Source: Leptonema illini DSM 21528
GTDB taxonomy: Bacteria; Spirochaetota; Leptospiria; Leptospirales; Leptonemataceae
NCBI RefSeq assembly: GCF_000243335.1
Contig: NZ_JH597773.1
Span: forward strand, 1,791,550 to 1,855,549
Length of the DNA: 64,000 bases
Reading direction: 5' to 3'
Below, one piece after another: positions 9,150 through 17,641 of this stretch; position 1 is the stretch's first letter, and each line of letters opens with the position of its first letter. Position numbers and translations under genes: made by a program. The notes beneath the pieces were generated by a model that did not search any database, was not told where the DNA came from, and saw only the letters and a list, made by a program, of their open reading frames with translations.

Positions 9150-10016
9150 ATGGCTGCGTCTTCTGACCTTATGGAGATGCCAGCGTATTTACAGAAGGTA
9201 GATGACTATCGCACCCTCGCCGTCGGCAGCGTCGTTCGCCGCCTCGGATCAGGAAAAGATCAGCAGGGCCGTCTGCTTGAGATTCGCGACAACGGTCTCG
9301 TTCTCGGTAACGTTATCGATTTAAGCGCCGGCGCCTTTGTCGCCGATGCAGGCCTGCTCACATTGCAGCCCGAAGATGCCGTTTACGTTCACAGCACAAG
9401 CTTTGCTACAAGCTCGAAGACGCCCGAAGCCCGCAAGCTGATCCAGGACTGGGCCCTCTTCCGCTCAGAGACGCAGCAACAGAAGGCCATCCTGGAGTTT
9501 GTGGAAAGCGTCTACAGCCCCGAACAGATCCTCGACTTCGCCTCATCGGATCAGATGAAAAACGTCTTCGTTCCCGTGCAGCAGAAGCTGAAGATCGGTC
9601 GCTTTGTCGAGAAGATCAACGTGCGTAAAGAGCGCATCGAACGCTTCCGGCAGATGATCGAGGCGCTGCATGACGGCAAGCATCTGACGTATCTTGCCTT
9701 TATTCCAAGGGAAAGCGTCGCCGAACCGATGTTCTATTCGATTGGAACGAAGCCGCATCGCGAAACGCTTGCAAAGCTTGAGCGCGAAGAGATCGCCTTC
9801 CGGCCGAACCACGGCGGGCATATCAAGATCGTCAGCGCCACGAATGAGCCGCGCAAATACATCGTCGATGCCGGCTCGAACGAGTTCGGAGTGGGAGTAC
9901 GCACACACCTCTCCACAGCCGAGATGATCACCGATGCTCTCGCGAAGCTCTTTCCCGAATACGAGTTCCGGCCCGTGCCCGGACGCGACGCCTACGGAGT
10001 CGAGCAGAGCTACTGA
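9150..10016 (+). CDS. Conserved-looking protein of unknown function
   Basis: 288 residues from the ATG at 9150; not recognised. It is soluble, with no signal peptide, starting MAASSDLMEMPAYLQKVDDY. A helical, charged middle part (about 130-215) is followed by a mixed segment (IAFRPNHGGHIKIV, FGVGVRTHLSTAEMITDAL). The frame is open back to 9057, but that part would lie over the flaB terminator, so a later start is preferred; ATGs at 9171 and 9177 are also possible. It overlaps the next gene as TGATG and is probably co-translated with it. Confidence 0.75.
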   Translation: MAASSDLMEMPAYLQKVDDYRTLAVGSVVRRLGSGKDQQGRLLEIRDNGLVLGNVIDLSAGAFVADAGLLTLQPEDAVYVHSTSFATSSKTPEARKLIQDWALFRSETQQQKAILEFVESVYSPEQILDFASSDQMKNVFVPVQQKLKIGRFVEKINVRKERIERFRQMIEALHDGKHLTYLAFIPRESVAEPMFYSIGTKPHRETLAKLEREEIAFRPNHGGHIKIVSATNEPRKYIVDAGSNEFGVGVRTHLSTAEMITDALAKLFPEYEFRPVPGRDAYGVEQSY

Positions 10017-10219
10017 TGGACGTCTACAGCCACATACTGGGCTTTGCCTTCGGAGCTATGTTGATCGGATGGTCGGTGTGGATGCTCGTGCTTCACTTTC
10101 GCACTCCACCCGAGCTCCGCGCAAAGCGTCGCGTGCGACCGTGGATACCGATCGTATTTCTGTTGATAGGCCTTGCCGATTTGAGCAAGGCCATCCGCGA
10201 TCTGATGAAGGATATGTGA
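10016..10219 (+). CDS. Small two-span membrane protein
   Basis: 67 residues with two hydrophobic segments (HILGFAFGAMLIGWSVWMLVL... near 6-27, and PWIPIVFLLIGLADL near 43-57) separated by a basic loop (RTPPELRAKRRVR). The start overlaps the upstream stop (TGATG), which supports real translation. Function unknown; tight coupling suggests it acts with the preceding protein. Confidence 0.65.
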   Translation: MDVYSHILGFAFGAMLIGWSVWMLVLHFRTPPELRAKRRVRPWIPIVFLLIGLADLSKAIRDLMKDM

Positions 10220-10298
10220 GCGAATTTCCAGATCCAAAATGGTCTTGAAAGCGAGCGGGCCTTTCTAATCCTGCTCTGATCAACAGGTACTCGGCCAG

Positions 10299-11513
10299 AT
10301 GAACTTTATCAAGCAAGCAGCGGCTTACATCTTTTCTCCCTTCTCGGCTGCCGAAAACGAAATCCGGGCGTTGCATGGACTCAGGGCGCTCTCTATTCTT
10401 GGAATCATCGTATATCACGCGTGGCATGTGGCCTCAAATACACATCTGACCTGGATGCCCGAAATCGCCGGTCGATTTCTTCCCAATCTCACGACAACGG
10501 TGAATCTGTTTTTCATGCTTTCGGGCTATCTGATCACAAGCGGATTGCTGCATGAATGGAAGAAAAAGGGCAGGATCGACTTTCGCATCTTCTTTTTAAA
10601 ACGTACGTTTCGCATTTTCCCTTCCTATTACATTCTCGTCTTCTTCATGATCTTCTTCGTCGGAGCGCAGATCAGAATCGTCGAAGGCCTTCCCGAGCCG
10701 ACTGCCGATCAGCAGCGCATGCTTGCCGACATGCAGGCGTCATACGCCAACCGAATCTGGGATCTGCTCTACCTGTCGAACTTCGTTCAGGGTCGGCTTG
10801 TGGAACATGGCTGGACTTTGAGTATTGAAGAGCAGTATTACCTCGTCTTTCCGCTTCTTGCGTCTTTGCTTATATTCCGGCTTGAGCGGAAGCATCGCCT
10901 GTATTTTCTTCTCGCACTCTATTTCATTCCTCTCCTTTCTCGTCTCTACTATCTTTATGTTTCCGTCACTCCCGACAGCGCCTTCAAGGTCTACTATTAC
11001 AGCCATACACGCTTCGATTCCATACTTGTGGGGGTTCTCATCGCCGTTTTCATTCACGACTGGCGAGATCTTTACAACCGCCTGATGGATCATCATGCCG
11101 GCAAGTTAGCCATCGCTTCGGTGCTGCTGTATGCCCTGCGCCACCTGTGGAATATCAACGAGGCCAACTACGAGAATGCGCTTGGCTACAACTTTGCCGA
11201 CCTTTCTTATGGAGGCATGATTCTCGTCGGGATCCATGGAAAAACATGGCTGGCAAAAGCGCTGAGCATCAGACCGCTCATCCCCGTGGCAAAAGTCAGC
11301 TACAGTATGTATCTGTGGCATATGCTCTTAACGGGAGTGGCCTTCAGTAAGAACTACAGGATCGGGGAGCCCATCACGCCGTTTCTTTTATCGCTGATCA
11401 CCGTCTCGGCCATCGTCTACAGCTTCCTGATGGCCTGGTTCATGTACGTCGTCGTCGAGGCTCCGTTTATGAAGCTTCGTGACCGAGTTCTGAGAAGATT
11501 TCGCGAGGCATGA
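10299..11513 (+). CDS. Acyltransferase family 3 (OafA/YrhL-like) membrane protein
   Basis: 404 residues with about ten membrane spans. The family signature is clear at the N-terminus: IRALHGLRALSILGIIVYHAWH, with the active-site-type histidine in YHAWH. Further family features are the FFMLSGYLIT segment and SVTYSM-like VSYSMYLWHM near residue 335. These enzymes O-acylate extracytoplasmic sugars such as LPS O-antigen or peptidoglycan. It is an isolated gene, without other polysaccharide genes next to it. Confidence 0.9.
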   Translation: MNFIKQAAAYIFSPFSAAENEIRALHGLRALSILGIIVYHAWHVASNTHLTWMPEIAGRFLPNLTTTVNLFFMLSGYLITSGLLHEWKKKGRIDFRIFFLKRTFRIFPSYYILVFFMIFFVGAQIRIVEGLPEPTADQQRMLADMQASYANRIWDLLYLSNFVQGRLVEHGWTLSIEEQYYLVFPLLASLLIFRLERKHRLYFLLALYFIPLLSRLYYLYVSVTPDSAFKVYYYSHTRFDSILVGVLIAVFIHDWRDLYNRLMDHHAGKLAIASVLLYALRHLWNINEANYENALGYNFADLSYGGMILVGIHGKTWLAKALSIRPLIPVAKVSYSMYLWHMLLTGVAFSKNYRIGEPITPFLLSLITVSAIVYSFLMAWFMYVVVEAPFMKLRDRVLRRFREA

Positions 11514-11542
11514 GCGCATGACGGCGATCGGGCTCTCATGCC
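11507..11542. terminator. Possible stem-loop between convergent genes
   Basis: GGCATGAG at 11507-11514 pairs with CTCATGCC at 11535-11542 around a 20-base loop, at the end of the acyltransferase gene and before the convergent SDR gene. There is no T-tract, so the call is weak. Confidence 0.3.
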
Positions 11543-11584
11543 ATGCCGCGCGAATCAAGCATTCATATCAAGTACGCTAAACCA

Positions 11585-12343
11585 TCACCAGGGGATCGTC
11601 TGGTTCGGCCATTGCGTGAACGTGCCGGCCGGTTCATCGGGCCCGAGCAAGGCCACTCGCACGACTTCGCGAGCCCCGTCTTCTACGGTTTCAAAGCCCG
11701 TAAAACCGGTCAGCGCAGTCCTTGTAAAAGCCGGAGAAGCAAGCCTTACCTTGATCGGAGTATTCTCAAGCTCGACCATCATGGATAACGTGATTGCGTT
11801 CATGGCCGCTTTTGACGCAGAATAGCCCGGACCGAACATTCCGTGATAGGGAGAATCAGGATCCACATTCAAGTTCAGCGATCCCATCGCACTCGAAACA
11901 TTGACGATGCTGCCAGCTTCTGACTTCCGAAGCAACGGAAGCATTTCCTGATACACGGCAAGAACACCGAATACGTTCGTCTCCCAGATCGCTTTTACCT
12001 CATCAAGAGATACCGTGCTCGGCAGAGCCAGCGGCGCATAATCAACCAGAGAAAGCCCGAGGTTCTCCCTTCTTGTGCTGAAAATCCCCGCATTCTGCAC
12101 GAGGACGTCAAGCCGTCCGAACTGCGCGTCGATCTTGCAAGCGGCCTCGGCAATCGACGTGCGATCCGTTACATCGAGCTGAACGGCATGCGCAGATGAT
12201 CCGATCTCTTTCGCGGCGGCTTCTCCGCGCGAATGATTCCGTGAGCCGACGAGCACCGTCAGCCCGTGATTGGCCAGCTCCCGGGCAACCTGAAATCCCA
12301 CCCCCTGATTTGCTCCGGTGATCAGGGCAATACGTTTATCCAT
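11585..12343 (-). CDS. Short-chain dehydrogenase/reductase
   Basis: 252 residues from the ATG at 12343, which has AGGAGG at the right distance; the longer open frame to 12562 is not needed. Classical SDR features in order: ALITGANQGVGFQVA (TGxxxGxG, residues 6-20), LDVT, LVQNAGIF (NAG), NVSSAMG (catalytic Ser) and YSASKAAMN (YxxxK). The protein resembles carbonyl-reductase-type SDRs. It is divergent from the Crp-type regulator gene (152 bp between starts), which may control it. Substrate unknown. Confidence 0.92.
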   Translation of the reverse strand: MDKRIALITGANQGVGFQVARELANHGLTVLVGSRNHSRGEAAAKEIGSSAHAVQLDVTDRTSIAEAACKIDAQFGRLDVLVQNAGIFSTRRENLGLSLVDYAPLALPSTVSLDEVKAIWETNVFGVLAVYQEMLPLLRKSEAGSIVNVSSAMGSLNLNVDPDSPYHGMFGPGYSASKAAMNAITLSMMVELENTPIKVRLASPAFTRTALTGFTGFETVEDGAREVVRVALLGPDEPAGTFTQWPNQTIPW

Positions 12344-12495
12344 CTTTTCCTCCTGTGCTTTATGCACAGGATCGATTAAGTAGCTGTAATCCCATCGGGC
12401 CATAGACAAATGATAAGATCTTGTTCCGGAGCAGTATCCAGGGCCGGTCACAACATTGAATTGCCGTTCGCCAGCTCTTTGCCTAACATTATTGC

Positions 12496-13098
12496 ATGCA
12501 TGAGGCGTATGAGCAGATGCGAAAGAGCCTGCTACAGTGGGTGGAGATTCCCGACGACGCATGGTCTATGATGCGGCAGATCTTTCATGTAAAGAAGATT
12601 CCACGTCAGGGATTCCTCAAGCAACCCGGCGATACACGCACGGTCACGGTCTTTGTTTGCTCGGGCCTGCTGCGTTATTTTTCAGGGCAGAGCGATCAGA
12701 TGCAGGTGAATAAGCTTTTTCTAACGGAGGGCATGTTCTTGAGTCCTGCTTCGGGTTGCTCTATCAGCTCGGGGTCGGACTGTGGAATCCAGGCGTTGGA
12801 GCCCACAGTAGCCCTTGTCGCCGATACAGACGCATATAACGCCCTATTCGAGCAGCATCCAATCTTTGATCGTCTTGGCCGCAAACTCAGCACCTACTGG
12901 CTGGAGCAGAATCGGACTCTCACCTTTCAGAAGCTCAATGCAACGGAGCGCTACAAGCAGCTCATCCGACAGAACTCCGATCTGGTGCAGCGAGTGCCGC
13001 AGGTCCATATCGCATCGTATCTCGGTATTACAGAGGTCTCGCTTTCCAGAATCCGTCGCCAGTTAGCACAACAGGCCCGTAACAGAAGGTGGGCTTGA
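12496..13098 (+). CDS. Crp/Fnr-family transcription regulator
   Basis: 200 residues: an N-terminal cyclic-nucleotide-binding-like beta domain (about 20-120, VCSGLLRYFSGQSDQMQVNKLF) and a C-terminal helix-turn-helix (QVHIASYLGITEVSLSRIRRQL, about 170-192). The phosphate-binding cassette of true Crp (GE...RSA) is not visible, so it may not bind cAMP. No good ribosome site precedes the ATG. It is divergent from the SDR gene and probably regulates it, a common arrangement. Confidence 0.85.
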   Translation: MHEAYEQMRKSLLQWVEIPDDAWSMMRQIFHVKKIPRQGFLKQPGDTRTVTVFVCSGLLRYFSGQSDQMQVNKLFLTEGMFLSPASGCSISSGSDCGIQALEPTVALVADTDAYNALFEQHPIFDRLGRKLSTYWLEQNRTLTFQKLNATERYKQLIRQNSDLVQRVPQVHIASYLGITEVSLSRIRRQLAQQARNRRWA

Positions 13099-13143
13099 AG
13101 GAGCGAGAGCCAGATCGACGGGAGGGGCAACGAAAACTACATG

Positions 13144-13203
13144 CGCGGTAGCGAATGCTACAGGAGCTATTCAACCGGAGCGGTCGCGAATGCCACAGTC
13201 GCC
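13144..13203 (+). repeat. Two imperfect direct copies of a 20-bp motif with dyad symmetry
   Basis: GCGGTAGCGAATGCTACAGG (from 13144) and GCGGTCGCGAATGCCACAGT (from 13181) differ at four positions. The first contains a perfect short inverted repeat, GTAGC-GAAT-GCTAC. They lie between the end of the Crp-type gene and palindromic repeat A. They may be operators or remnants of a small hairpin; no further copies were noticed. Confidence 0.5.
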
Positions 13204-13208
13204 GGCGC

Positions 13209-13246
13209 GCGACATAAGAATATTATGTTCGCATTGGGATTGTCCC
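13209..13246 (+). repeat. Palindromic repeat A, left part (split by the IS5-family element)
   Basis: This AT-rich segment begins GCGACATAAG and ends GATTGTCCC. It is the first 38 bases of a 57-bp unit whose remaining 19 bases lie beyond the IS, at 14365-14383. When rejoined it matches repeats B, C and D in length, terminal GCGACATAA/TTATGTCGC and the internal TGTCCC. The last nine bases (13238-13246) are the IS target duplication. Confidence 0.88.
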
Positions 13247-13309
13247 GGCTTTGTTGCGCAAAGATCATCTGAACCAATGGCCTCCCGGATTTCGATTCCA
13301 GAACGTTTA

Positions 13310-14299
13310 TTACTTGATTCGCTTCTCTGTTTTTGGTTTAGCCGTCTTGATCATTTTGTTAAGCATAGAGGCCCGCAAAGCGACCTCTACCCGCTGGTTC
13401 TCAAGGTTACGAGCGCTCAGGCGGTCACCGAACGTTCGCTTGTAGCGATAGATTGCCATTTCTACAAGTGATCGTTTGAAATATCCGCTCTCTGTCTTCC
13501 AACCTCCTTTTCCGATTTCCCGAATTCTTTTCACGATTTCATCGCGTGGCCAGGTATTATCCATGGCATTCTCGTATTTTTCGCTTGATAGAATGGCTCC
13601 TTCCCTGCTTGGAATAATGGCTTTGATTCCATGCTGCAAGCATGTCAGAAACACTCTATGAGCATCGTACGCTCCATCCCCGCGAAAATCCTTTATGTCA
13701 TAGCCTTGCTTTACGAGTGATCGAATGATATCGGGTGCGGGCTCCGCATCGTGAGTATCACGCTGGGTTAGTAACGCAGTCAGTATCTGTCCGCTACCTG
13801 CATCAATGGCAAGATGAAGCTTGCGCCATGTCCTTCGTTTCCCCGCACCGTGCTCGCGAACTTTCCATTCGCCTTCGCCGAAAACCTTGAGCCCCGTTCC
13901 GTCGAGTACAAGATGAATTGGTTTTGATCGGATTCCCTTCGGCAATTTGATAGAAGGGGAGAGCCGACCCTGTCTGCGTGAGATTCGACTGTAATCCGGT
14001 ACTTCCAGATCCAATCCGGAGAGCTTGAAAAGCGATGCCAGCAGCCCCGTTGTTTGCCGTAGAGGCAGCCCGAAGAGACTCTTCAAAACGAGAACGCATT
14101 CAATAGCAGCATCAGAGTATTTATCTCTTCTTCCCCGGCGATTCGGTGTTTCCACGGAATACCAGCGATCCTCAATTCCATCCTCTATCCAGAGACAGAG
14201 ATCCCCTCGCTTAACGAGCCCTCTGTTGTAATCTCTCCAGTTCAGAACTCGATAGGGAACCTTTGGATCTTGCTTTCCCTTTATCCGCAATGCGCTCAT
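13310..14299 (-). CDS. IS5-family DDE transposase
   Basis: 329 residues, intact. The catalytic residues are visible: Asp in LVLDGTGLK, Asp in RGDGAYDAH, and Glu in the Y-(2)-R-(3)-E-(6)-K signature YFKRSLVEMAIYRYK. The N-terminus has the NWRDYNRGLVKRGDL segment typical of IS5/IS903 transposases. Its start codon lies inside a sequence that matches one half of the palindromic repeat interrupted by this same element. Confidence 0.96.
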   Translation of the reverse strand: MSALRIKGKQDPKVPYRVLNWRDYNRGLVKRGDLCLWIEDGIEDRWYSVETPNRRGRRDKYSDAAIECVLVLKSLFGLPLRQTTGLLASLFKLSGLDLEVPDYSRISRRQGRLSPSIKLPKGIRSKPIHLVLDGTGLKVFGEGEWKVREHGAGKRRTWRKLHLAIDAGSGQILTALLTQRDTHDAEPAPDIIRSLVKQGYDIKDFRGDGAYDAHRVFLTCLQHGIKAIIPSREGAILSSEKYENAMDNTWPRDEIVKRIREIGKGGWKTESGYFKRSLVEMAIYRYKRTFGDRLSARNLENQRVEVALRASMLNKMIKTAKPKTEKRIK

Positions 14300-14316
14300 A
14301 ATATCGTTATGTCGCT
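14293..14316 (-). repeat. Half-copy of the palindromic repeat inside the IS5-family element
   Basis: Read on the minus strand, 14316 down to 14289 matches the first 28 bases of repeat A at 24 positions (by eye), including GCGACATAA, ATATTATG and CGCATT. It overlaps the transposase start codon. The match may reflect shared ancestry, a preferred target, or chance in AT-rich DNA. Confidence 0.5.
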
Positions 14317-14364
14317 AGGGCCGCAAAGTACAAGCCTTTTTTGCGCAACAAAGCCGATTGTCCC

Positions 14365-14383
14365 GATATTTTTATTATGTCGC
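14365..14383 (+). repeat. Palindromic repeat A, right part
   Basis: GATATTTTTATTATGTCGC, continuing the repeat after the second copy of the 9-bp target duplication (14356-14364). Together with 13209-13246 it rebuilds a 57-bp unit. Confidence 0.88.
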
Positions 14384-14595
14384 GCCCTGATAATGCCTGT
14401 AGCCTATCGGTCGGACTCCGCTCATCCGCTGGCAATTCCGCCTGTACCCCTCCGTCAACTCCCCTCTCCGGCTGACATTTTTGCGCTTCCCCCATCCTCC
14501 GACCCGTTGCCCTGCCACCGGGACGCTCCCTGTTCAAAATGACTTGCTCGCCTCGCCCGTTCGCCGAACGTAGCTTCAGATAACAGGGGGACGAG

Positions 14596-16620
14596 ATGAG
14601 CGAAAAGAAGCCTCACATCATCAGCGACGCCGAAGGCAAGCCGACACGAGATAAGCCGTGGATCTTCCGCACCTACGGCGGCCACACAAACGTCTGGGAA
14701 ACGAACCACCTCTATCGCGAAGGCCTGAAGCGCGGACAGACCGGTCTTTCCATCGCCTTCGATCTGCCCACACAGTGCGGCTATTCCTCTGATCATGCGA
14801 TCTCACGCCCCGAGATCGGTAAGGTCGGAGTTCCGATCAACTCCCTTGACGACTTCCACGTATTATTCGATCAGATTCCCATCGAAGAGATGAACACGTC
14901 GATGACGATTAACGGCACGGCGATGTGGCTTCTCTCGCTTTACGTGGCCCTCGCCCGCGAAAAAGGCGTCGACGTGTCGAAGCTGAACGGCACGACGCAG
15001 AACGATCTTGTTAAAGAATACCTGGCGCGCGGCACGTATATCTTCCCGCCCGAGGCGTCGTTTCGGCTGATCAGCGAGATGTACGAGTTCTGCATCGATA
15101 ACGTGCCGAAATGGAATCCCTCCAATATCTGTTCCTATCACCTGCAAGAGGCCGGAGCGACGCCGGCGCAAGAGCTGGCGTTTGCACTGTCGAACGCGAT
15201 CGGTCTTCTCGATACGATTCGTTCCCGCGGTCATCTCAATCAGGATCAGTTCGAGCAGGTCGTCGGCCGCATCTCGTTCTTTGTTAACGCCGGCATCCGC
15301 TTTGTAGAAGAGATGTGCAAGATGCGCGCCTTCAGCGAACTGTGGGAGGAGATCACCCGCGAACGTTACGGTGTGAAGAATCCGAAGTATCGACTCTTCC
15401 GCTACGGCGTTCAGGTGAACTCCCTTGGATTAACCGAGAACCAGCCCGAGAATAACGCCTGGCGTATTCTGATCGAGGCGCTCGGTGTGACGCTTTCGCG
15501 TAACGCACGCTGTCGCGCACTGCAGCTTCCGGCATGGAACGAGGCGCTCTCTCTGCCCCGTCCGTGGGATCAGCAATGGTCGCTGCGTCTGCAGCAGATT
15601 ATGGCCTACGAAACCGACCTGCTTGAGTACCCCGATCTTTTCGACGGCTCGAAGGTCGTCGAATCGAAGGTCGCCGATCTGAAAGACCAGGCGCGCAGCG
15701 AGATTCAGAAGATCCTCGATATGGGCGGCGTGCAAGCTGCCGTAGAATCCGGCTACATGAAGTCGGCTCTCGTAAAAAGTATGTCGGAACGCCTGAGTAA
15801 GATCAACTCGGGCGAACTGATCGTCGTCGGTATGAACAAATGGACGGACGGCATCGACTCTCCTCTTCTTTCAGGAGAGGACGGCGGCATTTTCAAGGTC
15901 GACGCCGATTCCGCTAAAAAAACGTTAACCTCTCTTGAAGAAACGAAGGCGAAGCGCGATCCGGCCAGAGCGGCGGCGGCCATCGAGGCTTTGAAGGCGG
16001 CGGCACGCGAAGGCCGTAACATGATGGAGCCGTCCATAGAATGCGCCCTTGCTCGCATCACGACCGGCGAATGGGCGGCCGCCATGCGCGAGGTATTCGG
16101 CGAATATCGTCCGCCGACGGGCATCGAAGGCCAGCGCCTCAGCCTCGAGAACGATCGCGTGAACGCCCTTCGCGCCCGCGTCGAGTCGTTCACACAGCGC
16201 GTCGGACACCGTCCGCGTATCGTCGTCGGCAAGCCCGGCCTTGACGGACATTCAAACGGCGCCGAGATGATCGCCGTGTCGGCACGCCATTCGGGCTTCG
16301 ACGTGATCTATTCCGGCATCCGACTGACGCCCGAAGAGATCGTACAGAGCGCCGTCGACGAGAATGCCGACATCATCGGCGTTTCGATTCTCTCGGGCTC
16401 GCATCTTGAGCTTGCGCGACAGATCATGGAGCGTCTTGAACAATCCGGCGCGAAAGATCGGATTCCCGTCGTCTTCGGCGGCATCATTCCGAAAGGGGAC
16501 TTTGCGCAGCTCGAAGGCATCGGCGTTAAGCGCATCTTCACTCCGGCCGACTACCAACTCATCGACATTATGGAACGTATCATGGAAGTCGTCGAAGAGC
16601 AGGCATCTGCAAAGGCGTGA
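14596..16620 (+). CDS. meaA: Methylmalonyl-CoA mutase family protein, MeaA / ethylmalonyl-CoA mutase-like
   Basis: 674 residues with both modules: a TIM-barrel mutase domain (PWIFRTYGGHTNVWETN, SIAFDLPTQCGYSSDH, MNTSMTINGTAMWLL, SYHLQEAGATPAQE) and a C-terminal B12-binding domain with KPGLDGHSNGAEM near 545-557, where the His coordinates cobalt. The DGHSNGAE form, rather than DGHDRGA, is typical of MeaA/ethylmalonyl-CoA mutases, so this is probably that branch. It rearranges the carbon skeleton of an acyl-CoA using adenosylcobalamin. GGGGG precedes the ATG. The next gene, its MeaB chaperone, begins within its stop (GTGA). Confidence 0.9.
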   Translation: MSEKKPHIISDAEGKPTRDKPWIFRTYGGHTNVWETNHLYREGLKRGQTGLSIAFDLPTQCGYSSDHAISRPEIGKVGVPINSLDDFHVLFDQIPIEEMNTSMTINGTAMWLLSLYVALAREKGVDVSKLNGTTQNDLVKEYLARGTYIFPPEASFRLISEMYEFCIDNVPKWNPSNICSYHLQEAGATPAQELAFALSNAIGLLDTIRSRGHLNQDQFEQVVGRISFFVNAGIRFVEEMCKMRAFSELWEEITRERYGVKNPKYRLFRYGVQVNSLGLTENQPENNAWRILIEALGVTLSRNARCRALQLPAWNEALSLPRPWDQQWSLRLQQIMAYETDLLEYPDLFDGSKVVESKVADLKDQARSEIQKILDMGGVQAAVESGYMKSALVKSMSERLSKINSGELIVVGMNKWTDGIDSPLLSGEDGGIFKVDADSAKKTLTSLEETKAKRDPARAAAAIEALKAAAREGRNMMEPSIECALARITTGEWAAAMREVFGEYRPPTGIEGQRLSLENDRVNALRARVESFTQRVGHRPRIVVGKPGLDGHSNGAEMIAVSARHSGFDVIYSGIRLTPEEIVQSAVDENADIIGVSILSGSHLELARQIMERLEQSGAKDRIPVVFGGIIPKGDFAQLEGIGVKRIFTPADYQLIDIMERIMEVVEEQASAKA

Positions 16621-17603
16621 GCGAAGGCGTCGATATTTCTAAAGAGCTGGAGCTTGCCGAAAAGGCGCTGCGCGACGGAGATCGTTATTCTATCGCGCAG
16701 CTGATCACGCTTTTCGAGGATTCACGCCCCGTCGCCTTTGATAAGCGCGACGCCGTGATCCGCTTCTTTCAGGAATCGGGCCGTTCACATCGCGCGACGT
16801 TTTCGGGAATTACGGGCACGCCGGGAGCCGGCAAGTCGACGCTTGTCGGCGAGCTGGCGCTTCGTTTTGCCGCCGCCGATGCGAAGGTGCGGGTGGCGGT
16901 GTTAGCCGTCGATCCATCCAGTGAGGTTTCGGGCGGATCGCTTCTTGGCGATCGCACGCGTGTGCGCTTTCCCGTCGACGAACACCGATTGTATTTTCGC
17001 AGCCAGGCGTCGGATCGCGAGCTCGGCGGCATCAGCCGCACGACCTTCTCGGTCTGCCGGTTGCTCTATCATCTCTTCGATCACGTTTTGATCGAAACGG
17101 TCGGCATCGGTCAGAACGAGATCGAGGTGCAGCATATCGCCGACCGCGTCTATCTTGTGCTGCAGCCTCTTGCCGGCGATCAGATTCAGTTTATGAAGGC
17201 CGGCATTATGGAGATTCCCGACGCCTTCGTGATCAATAAATCCGACCAGACGGAGCCGGCGCGAAAGACCTACTATTCGTTGAAGGCATCGCTTGGCTTT
17301 GTGCGCCCGGGCGAGGATCATCTGCCTATCTTTCGCGTGAGCGCCTTAACGGGGCTTGGCCTTGACGATCTCAGCGCCGATATGCAAGCCAACCGGCACC
17401 GCCTGCTTGCTGCCGATGCCGGCGGCGTCAGATCTGATGCGGAGCTCTATCGCAAAGAGGTCTTCTATTTCGAGAAGTGGGTGCGCGATGAATACGGGCG
17501 TCATGGCCTGCGCCGGCTCGTTGCGATGGGCGGATCGGGCAACTACATGGATCAGCACGGCGGATTCGATCTCGCTCGCCGGCAGTTCGCTCAACTTTTT
17601 TGA
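16617..17603 (+). CDS. meaB: MeaB/ArgK-type GTPase chaperone of the B12-dependent mutase
   Basis: 328 residues starting at a GTG that overlaps the mutase stop (GTGA). It has a P-loop GTPGAGKSTLVGEL (about 63-76), AVDPSSEVSGGSLLGDRTR, the switch segment IETVGIGQNEIEV and the base-recognition motif NKSD. This is the G3E-type GTPase that loads and protects adenosylcobalamin in mutases of the methylmalonyl-CoA family. Overlap with meaA supports a dedicated pair. Confidence 0.95.
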   Translation: MSEGVDISKELELAEKALRDGDRYSIAQLITLFEDSRPVAFDKRDAVIRFFQESGRSHRATFSGITGTPGAGKSTLVGELALRFAAADAKVRVAVLAVDPSSEVSGGSLLGDRTRVRFPVDEHRLYFRSQASDRELGGISRTTFSVCRLLYHLFDHVLIETVGIGQNEIEVQHIADRVYLVLQPLAGDQIQFMKAGIMEIPDAFVINKSDQTEPARKTYYSLKASLGFVRPGEDHLPIFRVSALTGLGLDDLSADMQANRHRLLAADAGGVRSDAELYRKEVFYFEKWVRDEYGRHGLRRLVAMGGSGNYMDQHGGFDLARRQFAQLF

Positions 17604-17641
17604 GTTGCACGGCGCATCAACCGTGCACACCTATGCCTCAC

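Larger units (their letters stand above)
13247..14355 (-). mobile_element. Complete IS5-family insertion sequence (IS903-like ends)
   Basis: A 1109-bp element. The left end reads GGCTTTGTTGCGCAAAGATC and the right end, on the opposite strand, GGCTTTGTTGCGCAAAAAAG: 16 matching terminal bases of the type seen in the IS903 group. The nine bases GATTGTCCC occur directly on both sides (13238-13246 and 14356-14364), the 9-bp target duplication expected of this group. One intact transposase gene fills the element. Perfect ends, duplication and reading frame suggest recent insertion. Confidence 0.95.

Noticed and set aside
12344-12495. Crp-type operator between the SDR and regulator genes
   Set aside because: No convincing palindrome of the TGTGA-N6-TCACA type or other clear dyad was found.
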